A DNA stretch of 64,000 nucleotides, taken from positions 64,001 through 128,000 of the forward strand of contig JAUIAH010000012.1 of NCBI GenBank assembly GCA_030425385.1. Reading direction: 5' to 3'. Positions 17,152 to 26,287 of this stretch are shown piece by piece. A program made the position numbers and the translations under genes. The notes beneath the pieces are model-generated. The model saw nothing but the letters and a program-made list of their open reading frames with translations. It searched no databases and was not told the DNA's origin. The stretch's first letter is position 1, and the number at the start of each line of letters is the position of its first letter. Source of the stretch: Verrucomicrobiia bacterium (lineage in GTDB: Bacteria; Verrucomicrobiota; Verrucomicrobiia; Verrucomicrobiales; DEV007).

Positions 17152-19016
17152 GTGCTTCGGAAGAGCACATCGAGATCCCGGCAGACCTCGGCGAGATCGC
17201 GGAGCAATTGGATCGGGTGGTGCAGACGGAGCAGCCCGTCGCTGCTTTCTGGGAAGAGTTGTTAGAGAGTTATTGCCTCCTTTGCGGTGCCTCACGCTCC
17301 ATCCTCCTTGTGCGCAAGTTCGGTGAGACGGCCTGGCGCAAGGCGGCCTATCATGAACACCAGTCAGGGGCACCGCAAGTGCCGCCGGTCCCTCAGGGCA
17401 AGTTTCAGCAGTGGGCGGCTCGCGCTGCGGCGCAGGTTCTGGAATCTCCCAAGGCGTTGGTGCCGGTGACGGAACACGGCCCCACCACGTTTCTCATCGG
17501 CACCCGGCTGCGCTTGCTGCAAGAGGACCACACCTGTGCCGCCCTCTTCCTCGTCGAGGGTGATCCCAGCACCCTGCGGAGCCGGATCGAACGCTTGCAA
17601 TTGGTATCGACCGCTCCAAGAACCTATCAAGCACACCAAGCTCGGGGGCAGCACTTGCAAGAGCAGGACACGTTCGGCAAAGTGCTCGATCTGCTCGTGC
17701 CCACTAATGAGGCGGATCGCTTTCTCGCGGCCGCCATGGCCTTGTGCAATGAGACGGCGACGGCCTACGGCTGTGAACGTGTCAGTCTCGGTTGGTGGGA
17801 GCGGGGATTTATCCGTCTGAAAGCGATTAGTCGGATGGAGAAGTTCAACCGCCAGATGGCAGCGGCGCAGGCCCTGGAAGCGGCCATGGATGAAGCGCTG
17901 GATCAGAACGCGGCGGTGGCTTGGCCCGCATTGGACGCGTCGATGATTGCCCGGGATCACGAGAAATTCTGTCAAACGCACCAAGTGGGACATGTCCTCT
18001 CAACGCCGTTGCGGGTAGGGGATTCGCCCATTGCCGTCCTCAGTTGCGAACGCGAGTCCGGTCCATTCACCGAGCTAGAACAGCAGCAACTACGCTTGCT
18101 CGCAGATCTCGCTGCGCCGCGTCTTGTCGATCTCCACCATCGCGACCGCTGGTGGGGGGCGCGCGCCGCCGACAGCGCGAAACAACGCTGCGCCTGGTTG
18201 CTCGGACCGCAGAATACCTGGGCCAAGATTCTCGCGCTTTTCTTAATGGTCTTGTTAGCTGTGCTGATCTTCGTCAAGGTTCCCTATCGGGTGGAGGGGG
18301 ATTTCATCGTGCAAAGCGAGGAGGTTGCCTTTCTCACATCACCCTTTGATAGTTACATTGAGGAAGTGCATCGGGAAGCCCCGGCTGAGGTGACTGAAGG
18401 GGAGCTTCTTCTTACTCTGCGGACAGACGAACTCCGTCTTCAGGAGGCTGCGGAACTCGCCAACGTTGCCGCCGCGAGCCGGCAGGCCGAACGTGCCCGC
18501 GCCGTCAATCAACTTGCGGATATGCGGATTGCCTTGGCCCAGGTACAGCAAGCGGAAGCCAGGCTCGCCATCGTGCGGGATCAGTTAGGCCAGGCAGAGA
18601 TCCGAGCGCCGTTCGACGCTGTCATCGTGGAGGGCGATCTCATGGAGCTTCGTGGCAAACCCATCGAGAAAGGAAGCCCACTCTTCAAACTAGCACAATT
18701 AGACAAGTTGAGCGTGGAGGCCAAGATCGATGAACGTGACGTGCACGAGGTGGCTCTCCAACAGATGGGTGAGATTGCCTTTGTGAGTCAACCCAAGGAT
18801 CATTACCCGATTCAAGTCACTCAGATGCAAGCGGCAGCTTTTCCAGAAGGCGAGGGGAATGTCTTTCGTTTAAAGGGCGTCTTTCAGACAACACCGGAAG
18901 CGTGGTTCCGCCCAGGGATGACAGGTGTGGCCAAGATCGATGTCGGCAAGCGGCGAATCATGTGGATCCTGGGCCATCGCACGGTCGATTTCTTTCGCAT
19001 GTGGCTTTGGTGGTGA
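17148..19016 (+). CDS. GAF-domain/transmembrane/HlyD-like hybrid protein
   Basis: A 622-aa protein with an unusual arrangement. The N-terminal 355 residues are cytosolic, with no signal peptide. They contain a GAF-like sensor fold from about 180 to 335 (DRFLAAAMALCNETATAYGCERVSLG ... VLSTPLRVGDSPIAVLSCER). One transmembrane helix (about 358-382, ILALFLMVLLAVLIFVKVP) leads to a periplasmic HlyD adaptor with lipoyl halves (YIEEVHREAPAEVTEGELL, GQAEIRAPFDAVIVEGDL) and an alpha hairpin of about 60 residues. It ends in RTVDFFRMWLWW, an amphipathic tail seen in adaptors that sit beside a membrane pump. The four-base overlap couples it to the short adaptor. It could let a cytosolic signal gate the export channel; that is inference. 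Confidence 0.85.
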   Translation: MSASEEHIEIPADLGEIAEQLDRVVQTEQPVAAFWEELLESYCLLCGASRSILLVRKFGETAWRKAAYHEHQSGAPQVPPVPQGKFQQWAARAAAQVLESPKALVPVTEHGPTTFLIGTRLRLLQEDHTCAALFLVEGDPSTLRSRIERLQLVSTAPRTYQAHQARGQHLQEQDTFGKVLDLLVPTNEADRFLAAAMALCNETATAYGCERVSLGWWERGFIRLKAISRMEKFNRQMAAAQALEAAMDEALDQNAAVAWPALDASMIARDHEKFCQTHQVGHVLSTPLRVGDSPIAVLSCERESGPFTELEQQQLRLLADLAAPRLVDLHHRDRWWGARAADSAKQRCAWLLGPQNTWAKILALFLMVLLAVLIFVKVPYRVEGDFIVQSEEVAFLTSPFDSYIEEVHREAPAEVTEGELLLTLRTDELRLQEAAELANVAAASRQAERARAVNQLADMRIALAQVQQAEARLAIVRDQLGQAEIRAPFDAVIVEGDLMELRGKPIEKGSPLFKLAQLDKLSVEAKIDERDVHEVALQQMGEIAFVSQPKDHYPIQVTQMQAAAFPEGEGNVFRLKGVFQTTPEAWFRPGMTGVAKIDVGKRRIMWILGHRTVDFFRMWLWW

Positions 19017-19138
19017 TGTGCGATGCAGGCGTTTCTCGCCACTGAGGAAATTGGATCAGGGCAGTGGACGCGCCAGGCGTGCGTGCTACCATTCTCGCCA
19101 GGAACATGCTCCCTCCGATGTTCCAGGAACCCGCCCCT

Positions 19139-21010
19139 ATGTATCAGCATTTGAAGACTCCGCGCATCGTCGTTGGGATCGCTTGCCTACTCAGCCTCAT
19201 TGGAGGGCTTCAGGCACAGACGTCCGATCCTACCCTCATGCTCCCAGAAGGCGTGCCCGATCCCTTGGAGCGGACAAATCGCATGATCTGGGAGTTCAAT
19301 CGTGTCGCCAATCGCTACCTGGGCCGTCCCGTGGGGCGTGCCTATCGCTTTCTCGTCCGCCAACCCGTGAGGAAGCGCGTGAGCAATGTCGCCTCCAATC
19401 TCACTTATCCAAAGCGGTTCGTGAACAACACGCTTACGGGCAATTGGAGCGGGGCCCGTGATGAGACCTATCGCTTTCTCCTCAATTCCACCGTGGGTGT
19501 GGGCGGGGTCTTCCATGCGAGTGATCACTGGGATATTCCACAGTCGAACCTCGGCTTTGGAGACACGTTGAGTCACTACGGAATGGGACCCGGCATCTAT
19601 CTCGTGCTTCCCCTCTTGGGACCGACCAATGTGCGTGATGGGGTGGGACGTGTCGGTGATCGCGCGCTCGATCCGCTCGCCTACTTCCCTGATCTTCGCT
19701 ACGCTCGCACCGCGTTTGGGGTGAACACCTTCTCTGATCGCATCGAAACCATCGACCGCTTCACGGAATCGGAGCCAGATGCCTATCAGAACACAAAGGC
19801 AATCTACGACTACCGCCAGCGTCGTGATGCCCCGCGCCTCTTGGGAGGGCCGCAACATGAGCCTTCTTTGGAAACGATGAAGGTCATCTATGTGCGTTTG
19901 CGAGATCCGAAGTTTCCCGAGCGTCGTGAGGATGCGACGATTAAACTGCAATTCTCCGGGAAACGTCTCGACTACACCTATTGGCTGCAGAAGCATCCGG
20001 CTCCTGTCGTTTATGTCTTGCCGGGCTTGGCGGCACACCGGCTTTCTTCTCCTAGCATTGCACTTGCCGAGATGGCGTACCGGAAGGGCCTCAGCGTCGT
20101 GGTTCTCAGTAGCGCTTACCACTCCGAGTTCATTCACGCTGCGTCCAGTACGGCGCTACCTGGACACACACCGACAGATTCCATGGATGTGCATCGCGCG
20201 ATCTTGGAGATCGATCGTCAACTGCGTGACCGCCATCGAGGTCGCCTGGGTAAACGTGCTGTCATGGGATATTCCATGGGGGCCTTTCACGCGCTAACCA
20301 TCGCCGCGGCGGAACAGCCTGCTTATCCAGAAACTGGATTCTGGCGTTATATCGCCATCAGCCCCCCGGTGCGGCTCACCTACGCAGCCGATCAGTTAGA
20401 TTCTTTCTACAATGCGCCGTTGGCTTGGCCCGAGAATGAACGTCTCGCGCTCATTGATAACACATTCCTGAAAGCAGTGCGATTGAGCAGTGGTCCTCCG
20501 CCAAATCCCCAATCAGCACCTCCTTTCAATAGCATCGAGTCTCGCTTCCTCGTGGGGTATGTCTTCCGTACCGCGCTGAGAGATATTATCTTCGCCAGCC
20601 AATCGCTCAACAACCTCGGCATCTTAGAAACGCCCTTGCGTGACGGTCATCGGCAAGAGGCCTATGCCGAGATCGCGCAGTATTCCTTTAAAGACTACTT
20701 TGAACAATTCGCGGCTCGCTACTTCTACGCCCAAGACATGATTCGTAGCCAGCGCCAGTTGGGTCAGGTCAATGACCTTCGCAACTATGCGGGGGCTCTA
20801 GCAAACAACCCACGAACGCGCGTCATTATCAATCGCAACGACTTCATCACGAGTCGCAATGATATCCGCTGGCTGCAGCGCACCTTTCGTGGCGATCGCC
20901 TCACGATGTTCTCAAAAGGTGGGCACTTGGGAAATCTTGGTAGTGATCAGGTTCGCCAAGCCGTGGAAGCACATTTAGAAGACCTCTTGGATATCACGTC
21001 CTCGAAATAG
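19139..21010 (+). CDS. MlaA/VacJ phospholipid-transport domain fused to an alpha/beta hydrolase
   Basis: A 623-aa exported protein. Residues 35-230 match MlaA: DPLERTNRMIWEFNRVANRYLGR, RPVGRAYRFLV, NLTYPKRFVNN, NSTVGVGG, FGDTLSHYGMGPGIYLVLPLLGP. MlaA extracts phospholipid from the outer leaflet of the outer membrane. Residues about 270-623 are an alpha/beta hydrolase with oxyanion region VVYVLPGLAAH, nucleophile G-Y-S379-M-G, acid D568 (INRNDF) and base H596 (GGHLG). The signal peptide (IACLLSLIGGLQAQ) lacks a good lipobox, unlike normal lipidated MlaA. ATG 19139 is preferred for that signal; ATGs at 19106 and 19118 are alternatives. No mlaBCDEF genes are near. A phospholipase or acyltransferase working on MlaA-delivered lipid is the obvious hypothesis. 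Confidence 0.88.
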   Translation: MYQHLKTPRIVVGIACLLSLIGGLQAQTSDPTLMLPEGVPDPLERTNRMIWEFNRVANRYLGRPVGRAYRFLVRQPVRKRVSNVASNLTYPKRFVNNTLTGNWSGARDETYRFLLNSTVGVGGVFHASDHWDIPQSNLGFGDTLSHYGMGPGIYLVLPLLGPTNVRDGVGRVGDRALDPLAYFPDLRYARTAFGVNTFSDRIETIDRFTESEPDAYQNTKAIYDYRQRRDAPRLLGGPQHEPSLETMKVIYVRLRDPKFPERREDATIKLQFSGKRLDYTYWLQKHPAPVVYVLPGLAAHRLSSPSIALAEMAYRKGLSVVVLSSAYHSEFIHAASSTALPGHTPTDSMDVHRAILEIDRQLRDRHRGRLGKRAVMGYSMGAFHALTIAAAEQPAYPETGFWRYIAISPPVRLTYAADQLDSFYNAPLAWPENERLALIDNTFLKAVRLSSGPPPNPQSAPPFNSIESRFLVGYVFRTALRDIIFASQSLNNLGILETPLRDGHRQEAYAEIAQYSFKDYFEQFAARYFYAQDMIRSQRQLGQVNDLRNYAGALANNPRTRVIINRNDFITSRNDIRWLQRTFRGDRLTMFSKGGHLGNLGSDQVRQAVEAHLEDLLDITSSK

Positions 21011-21018
21011 GTCGCGAG

Positions 21019-23961
21019 TCATTCGACTTTCTTCAGCCGAAAGAATTCACGCGCGGCTTTTCGCATCAGTGACAGGGTTCCTGTTCCGGGCACCGGCTCC
21101 CACGATTGGAGGTCGGTGGATCGTTCGACACGCTGATTGGCAGCTGTCCAATCCAGGTGAATGGTCTCCCCGGTGGTGCGGATGGTGAGACCGGGCCGCG
21201 TGGAAGCATTCAGTGAATTAGTTTCTCCCGGCGTGTCGGCGGCGACAAGGCCCCAAGAAGTGGGCTCATGGTTGGTGGCTGTGGGGTGTCGCAAGGCGAT
21301 CGTGTGATGCGTGCCGGCGGGAGAGGGCCAGGGAGCGCTGTTGGTAAAGGAGACATGATTGATCAAGCGACCCTCACGATCACGCAATTCAAGCGACTCC
21401 CCAGCGGCGTCCAGCCCAAATCCCAGATTGCCTACGCTTGGGACCTCGGAGTGCGTGGCTTGGAACTTCTCCTGATCCTGACAAAGGATCAGATATCCAA
21501 GAGGCGGCATTCGCGTGCCCTCTGGAATGGAGAAGCGATTTCCGCGACCGCCATCGTGAAAGGTCCACCCGCTCAGATCGATGGGCTGATCATAGCCGTT
21601 GTAGAGTTCGACCCAATCACCCGTGTCGTTCGCAGGATCGGAACGTGTGTGGATTTCGTGGAAGAGCACCGTGTTGAGCGCGTCAGGATCGGAGGCAAAG
21701 AGGGGAGAGGCTTCGGTTAGGGTGGCTGGATCCACGGAAATCGTCGGCGTGTTGTCTGGATGGCCTGCCCAGCCGATAAAGCGATAACCTGGCGCCGGGT
21801 AGGCAGTGAGCGTGATGGGCACTCCTGTGAAATAGGTGCCCGTCCATTGTTCTTGCTCGACCCACACGGAATTGACGAGGATGGAGCCCTGTTGCGGGTC
21901 GCTGGTAAGGGTGACATCGGTGAGCGGATTCAAGTCGAACTTATCGCGCACATGACCCAGAATGATGGGACCACGTCGTTCCAGAAAGGTCCGCACCGTA
22001 TCGATGTTCCGTTCCCAGGTGGCGATCGAGGGAATGCTTCCGCCTTCACGGCTCCAACGATCGATATGGAATGCGATCTCGGGCGCATAGGTCGATTGCA
22101 TGGTATCGAGGGCAGGAATAGCGCGGTCGGGGTGAAAGCGAGTATTGGCCAAGTCGGCAATGCGATTGGCAAAAGCGTGACGAAAGACGGCGCTTGTGGT
22201 GAGCCGGCGCATGATAAGAGTAGTCCAGCTGGGATTAGGCCATCCCGTGCCCCCGGGGGCCATGGCGTGACTTAACGTATCAAATCCAAAGCCGCTGTTT
22301 CCATCGAAGCCGAAGGAATAATCCAAGTCATACATCAACCATCGCCAGCGCCCTTTCTCGGTACGTGGCATCCAATTCTTATTGTTGTTGCCCGGCCAAT
22401 CGTAGTTGGAGAGATAGATTTGTGCGGCAGTGTATTCCAGGAAATTGTCCATATCCATCCATCGCTGGACTTCGGTATAAGCGTCAGGATCACTGAAGTC
22501 GTTGTTGGTTAGGAAGTCTTCGAAAGCCAAGAAACGATCAGCGTCGCCTTCAATCACGACTGGGTGTTGGCGTCTCCAATAGCGGCTGATCATATCGACT
22601 TCATCGGGGTCCACGGGATGGTGGCTTGCCAAATAGTCTTCATTCATCTTCTCGCGGATATTCTGAATGCCCCAATACTTGCCATTGAGGTAGACCACGG
22701 CTGGGCGGAACGCTTGAGCGTCAATATTCCTTCCTTGGAGGAGGCCCGAGGCAAAGGGATCACGAAAGAAGGTGCCGTTCCCGCGAGAATCGCCCCCGGC
22801 GGCGCGCAGGACGAATGACGAGAACTCAGTGAGAGAGAGATCCGGGAACAATGGGTAATCGATCTGATCGTGGCCGTAGCGATCGCGAAACATCACCGCG
22901 AGTGATTTCTGAGGATCCGAGCGGCTGCCCCATCCAAAGATGCGGAGTCCCGCATCCGCTTGAAAGCCGAGCGTTCCATCGGGTTCAAAGAACTCCACAT
23001 GTACGGGCCGCTCCCATGCTTGCCAGTAATTGGCCACGCGGGCGCTTTCACGCGCTCCGCTACCAGGGGTGTAGATTCCGAGATCGTCGTCCCATAGATC
23101 ATCGGGCTCCATGGTGAGGGAGATGACAGGCATGGTGAACGTCCTGCCTGTGAGATAGCTGGCCGTGAATACGGGGCTTGTCGCGTGCCCCTCACGGAAG
23201 CATTGTGCCTTGATGGTGCGATCACCACCAAAGAGGGCGACGATAGGCTTGGTATAAAGTTTTGAAGAAGCGTTAGGCATGCTCCCCGTCGTGGTGTAAC
23301 GGATCTCGCTTTGTGGATCAAGATGCGTGAGCGTGATGGTGGGCAAGCGCTCATAGAATCCGCCTGGTGGCGAGGCGGTGATGACATCCGTGTGGCCGGT
23401 GAAAGGGATCCCTATGTTTGCTTCCCCCGGAGTGGGCGTGGCCACGACGACCCATTGCGCGGGCTCTTCCGGACGACGCGCTAGGGCGTGATCGATCGGG
23501 ATGGGCCCCATTTCTAGGTAATCCACACGCAGGCCTTGAGGATCCGAAAGCACCAATTCCTCGCCGGTCCGCTTCAATTTGAAATTCGTATGAAGATAGT
23601 CCTCGTGCTTGTCTTTCCCGGAGGCGAAGACCACGAGATAGCTCTTGGGAGCCATGACGATCTCGGGGAAGGTCCATTTAAGTGGCTGTGCCACACTGTC
23701 AGACAAGCCATAACCATTCAACGATAGCGGATCGTTGGAGTCATTATAGAGTTCAATCCAATCAGGATATTCACCATCGTAGGGGGAAGGCCCCAAATCT
23801 TCATACCATTGTTCGCAATCGGGCACCGGGCAATTCTGCAAGTCCGCCTCCACCTCATCAGGCAACCCCCTCACATTGGAAGAGACAACTTCATTAATCA
23901 CAAGGTCCGCCCGGCCTAGGCAGGTAAGGGCGAATAGAATCAGAAACGTGAGAACCCTCAT
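21019..23961 (-). CDS. Giant secreted LTD/CotH-kinase protein with C-terminal LTD
   Basis: A 980-aa exported protein: signal peptide (MRVLTFLILFALTCLGRA), lamin-tail domain 1 (about 19-165, LVINEVVSSN ... YPDWIELYND), a chitobiase-like strand domain (about 195-270), a CotH kinase domain (about 320-640) with the canonical metal motif D-L-D in YDLDYSFG, a bacterial Ig-like repeat (about 695-770, YRFIGWAGHP), lamin-tail domain 2 (about 775-905, NTVLFHEIHTRSDPANDTGDWVELYN) and a tail RSTDLQSW ... REFFRLKKVE. It converges with the MlaA-hydrolase gene with 8 bp between stops. Domain order suggests an exported kinase-like enzyme tethered to a surface ligand; no substrate is apparent. Confidence 0.85.
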   Translation of the reverse strand: MRVLTFLILFALTCLGRADLVINEVVSSNVRGLPDEVEADLQNCPVPDCEQWYEDLGPSPYDGEYPDWIELYNDSNDPLSLNGYGLSDSVAQPLKWTFPEIVMAPKSYLVVFASGKDKHEDYLHTNFKLKRTGEELVLSDPQGLRVDYLEMGPIPIDHALARRPEEPAQWVVVATPTPGEANIGIPFTGHTDVITASPPGGFYERLPTITLTHLDPQSEIRYTTTGSMPNASSKLYTKPIVALFGGDRTIKAQCFREGHATSPVFTASYLTGRTFTMPVISLTMEPDDLWDDDLGIYTPGSGARESARVANYWQAWERPVHVEFFEPDGTLGFQADAGLRIFGWGSRSDPQKSLAVMFRDRYGHDQIDYPLFPDLSLTEFSSFVLRAAGGDSRGNGTFFRDPFASGLLQGRNIDAQAFRPAVVYLNGKYWGIQNIREKMNEDYLASHHPVDPDEVDMISRYWRRQHPVVIEGDADRFLAFEDFLTNNDFSDPDAYTEVQRWMDMDNFLEYTAAQIYLSNYDWPGNNNKNWMPRTEKGRWRWLMYDLDYSFGFDGNSGFGFDTLSHAMAPGGTGWPNPSWTTLIMRRLTTSAVFRHAFANRIADLANTRFHPDRAIPALDTMQSTYAPEIAFHIDRWSREGGSIPSIATWERNIDTVRTFLERRGPIILGHVRDKFDLNPLTDVTLTSDPQQGSILVNSVWVEQEQWTGTYFTGVPITLTAYPAPGYRFIGWAGHPDNTPTISVDPATLTEASPLFASDPDALNTVLFHEIHTRSDPANDTGDWVELYNGYDQPIDLSGWTFHDGGRGNRFSIPEGTRMPPLGYLILCQDQEKFQATHSEVPSVGNLGFGLDAAGESLELRDREGRLINHVSFTNSAPWPSPAGTHHTIALRHPTATNHEPTSWGLVAADTPGETNSLNASTRPGLTIRTTGETIHLDWTAANQRVERSTDLQSWEPVPGTGTLSLMRKAAREFFRLKKVE

Positions 23962-24003
23962 AGAGGGCGAGCCTAGGAAATTCAGGCGTCGCCGTCGAGT
24001 GGA

Positions 24004-24846
24004 TTAGAGGGTATTCGACTGGCCACCGCGAAAGAGTTCACGGATCTTCTCTAATTCAGCGGAGTTATAATCGGCAATCTCCGAGAAAGCGTCCTGAAAC
24101 ACGAATGATAGGAGAAAGAGAATGATTAGCGGCCAAAGAAAGTGCTTCGCTTGCAAGGGGGCGTGATGCACGTAGGTGCCCGCGGAGACATCCCAGAAAC
24201 TCCGTTTGTGTTTCTGGAGGAGATAGTAACCGAAGGGGAGGGCAATCATGAAGAGAAAGCTCACATAGCAGCCCATTCCTAACACAAATACTCCTAGCGA
24301 ACGTCTCATGGAGGGGCCGAAGCTCAAGCGATTCCGTTCGGCATCGGTGATCGTAATGCCGACGAGTCCTTTCCCTGGCGTGGTGCCCCATTGACTGATG
24401 AAGTAGGCCTCCATGATGTGCCATGCCGGAATGATGATGGGCAAGAGCTGCATGAGTTCGGTATAACTCAAGTCTGTCCATCCCAGAGCACGCATGCCGG
24501 AGAGGATTGCCACACAGAAGGTGACGAAGAAAGACCAGTCGAGGTTCCTAGCAAAGAAACGCGTCCATGGGCGAACTTCTGCTTTGGGGAGCGCAGCCGC
24601 TTGTTCCTTCTCAAAGGCAGCGGCGCGCGCGGCGGCTTTCCGCTTCCGCTCATCCTCCAATTCCATTTCTCGGCGGCGAAAGAAGCCTTCAAACGGAGCC
24701 AAATCTTTCAAGGGCTTCCATTTCTCAAGGCCATCATACCAGCCCAGATCCGTCTCCTCCAACTCGCCCGAGCGCAGGCGTTCCTCCACCTGAAACAAGG
24801 TGAATGGCCCCGTCTTCTCGTCATCAATGGCTAGAAAGATTTGCAT
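24004..24846 (-). CDS. RDD-family membrane protein with N-terminal GYF_2 domain
   Basis: A 280-aa protein. Residues 1-55 are a GYF_2 (DUF4339) domain: IDDEKTGPFTLFQVEERL and LGWYDGLEKWKPLKDL. A charged linker rich in R, K and A (about 56-100) precedes an RDD domain with three or four membrane helices (FARNLDWSFFVTFCVAIL, LMQLLPIIIPAWHIMEAYF, GKGLVGITITDAERNRLSFGPSM, LGVFVLGMGCYVSFLFMIAL). The first Arg-Asp pair of the RDD name is kept as RNLDW. Function of such fusions is not established; GYF_2 domains are thought to bind proline-rich peptides. It follows the LolC/E-like gene by 15 bp and is probably the last gene of that transcript. Confidence 0.85.
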   Translation of the reverse strand: MQIFLAIDDEKTGPFTLFQVEERLRSGELEETDLGWYDGLEKWKPLKDLAPFEGFFRRREMELEDERKRKAAARAAAFEKEQAAALPKAEVRPWTRFFARNLDWSFFVTFCVAILSGMRALGWTDLSYTELMQLLPIIIPAWHIMEAYFISQWGTTPGKGLVGITITDAERNRLSFGPSMRRSLGVFVLGMGCYVSFLFMIALPFGYYLLQKHKRSFWDVSAGTYVHHAPLQAKHFLWPLIILFLLSFVFQDAFSEIADYNSAELEKIRELFRGGQSNTL

Positions 24847-24861
24847 AAATTCCTCGGCTGA

Positions 24862-26229
24862 TCAGTCGGCACGAAGGGCTTTCGCCGCGTCTAATCGAGC
24901 CACTGCCCAAGCTGGGGGGATCGCCGCGACGGTGCAAGCGATGATCGCCCCTATCGCAATTCCGAGAATGCTACCGGGGATGATCTCGACCGGGAGCTCT
25001 GACAAGCCGTAAACATTCTGCGGAAAGGGATCGGCTCCGAATTTGCCAATGACCGCGCGAACCGTCTCCAACTGGTGCAAGAAGAGCAAGCCAAGGCCCA
25101 CGCCAAAGAGCACCCCACAGAGTCCCACAATCTGGCCTTGATGCACAAAGATCCTAACAATTTGCGACGTTTGAGCACCCACCGCCTTGAGCACCCCGAT
25201 TTCGCGTCGCTTCTGAACGGTGGTCACAATGATAGTGACGGTAACGCAGAAGGTGGCCACGATGACGATGATAAAAAGAATGACAGACATCATGCTGCGC
25301 TCCATGCGGATGGCCTCCAGGCGCGGGCGATTCTGTTCGAACCACGTGATGGGATTCCATCCCAACGGAAGGAGGGCATTGCTTTGCAAGCGGTCCTTGA
25401 TCTCTTTGACGCGATAGGGGTCTTCCACAAAGACGGCCAAGCCGTGCACTTGATCATATTCGTCTTTGCCAAATAATTCTTGCCCAATGAAGAGGGAGGG
25501 GATGATGAACTGTTGATAGAGGGGGGTGCTCACAATACCACTCACGCGGAGCTCCGTCGGAGTGGTGAGCGATTCCAAGTCGTCGAAGAAGGCATTGGCA
25601 TCGTCGCGGTCTTCCTCTGGCAATTCACGGTAATCGCGAATCTTGTCCAACACCTTGCGAGCCGTCACCGGAGAAAGCACAGAAATCACATCGCCCACTC
25701 GCAGCGGCCCGCCGTCCACGGGATCGTTGAAGCTGTCTGCAAGGGCCTGACTGACAATGACACTGGGATAGTGCTCGGTCGCTGAGATGTAATCTTCAAG
25801 ATCGAGTTCACCCGCTACAAGCATGTCTTGCTCTTTCAATTCCTTCAATTGCTGATCACCAGGCAGGATGGCTTTCATCAATGGGTTCTGCACTTGATTC
25901 CCTTTCTGCACCATGACATAGCCAGCCATGTAGGGAGATTGAGAAACGATGCCTGGCACTTTCTCCAAGGCTTCACCGATTTCGCGGTAAGTGGGCACCT
26001 CGGGGTCGGGAATGCCATCAGTTTGATCCCATACGGAAATATGAGGATCGAATCCTAAGAGTTTCCTTTGAAACTCATTCTCGAATCCTTTCATGACACT
26101 GAGCACGACGATCATCACGGCCACCCCTAGGCACACGCCCACGATGGTGAGCAAGTTGATGATGATCATGAAGAGTCCTTTCGGAATCAGATAGCGCTTT
26201 GCTAGGAAATAGCTAAAGTTTTTACTCAT
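24862..26229 (-). CDS. LolC/LolE-type lipoprotein-releasing ABC permease
   Basis: A 455-aa inner-membrane protein with the MacB-like layout: first helix (MIIINLLTIVGVCLGVAVMIVVLSVMKGFENEFQRK), a large periplasmic domain (about 65-320), then three helices of the FtsX domain (ILFIIVIVATFCVTVTIIVTT, IVGLCGVLFGVGLGLLFLHQ, ILGIAIGAIIACTVAAIPPAWAVARLDAAKALR). LolCDE extracts lipoproteins from the inner membrane for transfer to LolA; the ATPase LolD is not in this window. VQKRREIGVLKAVGA and PAWAVARLDAAKALR are family signatures. Start ATG 26229 gives the standard MSKNFSYFLAKRYL beginning; the open frame before it is not credible. The short 58-bp gap to the trans-sulfuration gene suggests read-through. 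Confidence 0.9.
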   Translation of the reverse strand: MSKNFSYFLAKRYLIPKGLFMIIINLLTIVGVCLGVAVMIVVLSVMKGFENEFQRKLLGFDPHISVWDQTDGIPDPEVPTYREIGEALEKVPGIVSQSPYMAGYVMVQKGNQVQNPLMKAILPGDQQLKELKEQDMLVAGELDLEDYISATEHYPSVIVSQALADSFNDPVDGGPLRVGDVISVLSPVTARKVLDKIRDYRELPEEDRDDANAFFDDLESLTTPTELRVSGIVSTPLYQQFIIPSLFIGQELFGKDEYDQVHGLAVFVEDPYRVKEIKDRLQSNALLPLGWNPITWFEQNRPRLEAIRMERSMMSVILFIIVIVATFCVTVTIIVTTVQKRREIGVLKAVGAQTSQIVRIFVHQGQIVGLCGVLFGVGLGLLFLHQLETVRAVIGKFGADPFPQNVYGLSELPVEIIPGSILGIAIGAIIACTVAAIPPAWAVARLDAAKALRAD

Positions 26230-26287
26230 GAGACGCCTTGGACGGGGACACCACTGGCCGTGTTCAATCGCAGGTGCAACCGATTGT

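Noticed and set aside
26230-26287. SAM or other riboswitch near the trans-sulfuration gene
   Set aside because: The gap lies downstream of that gene and the upstream gap is only 6 bp, so there is no room for an aptamer.
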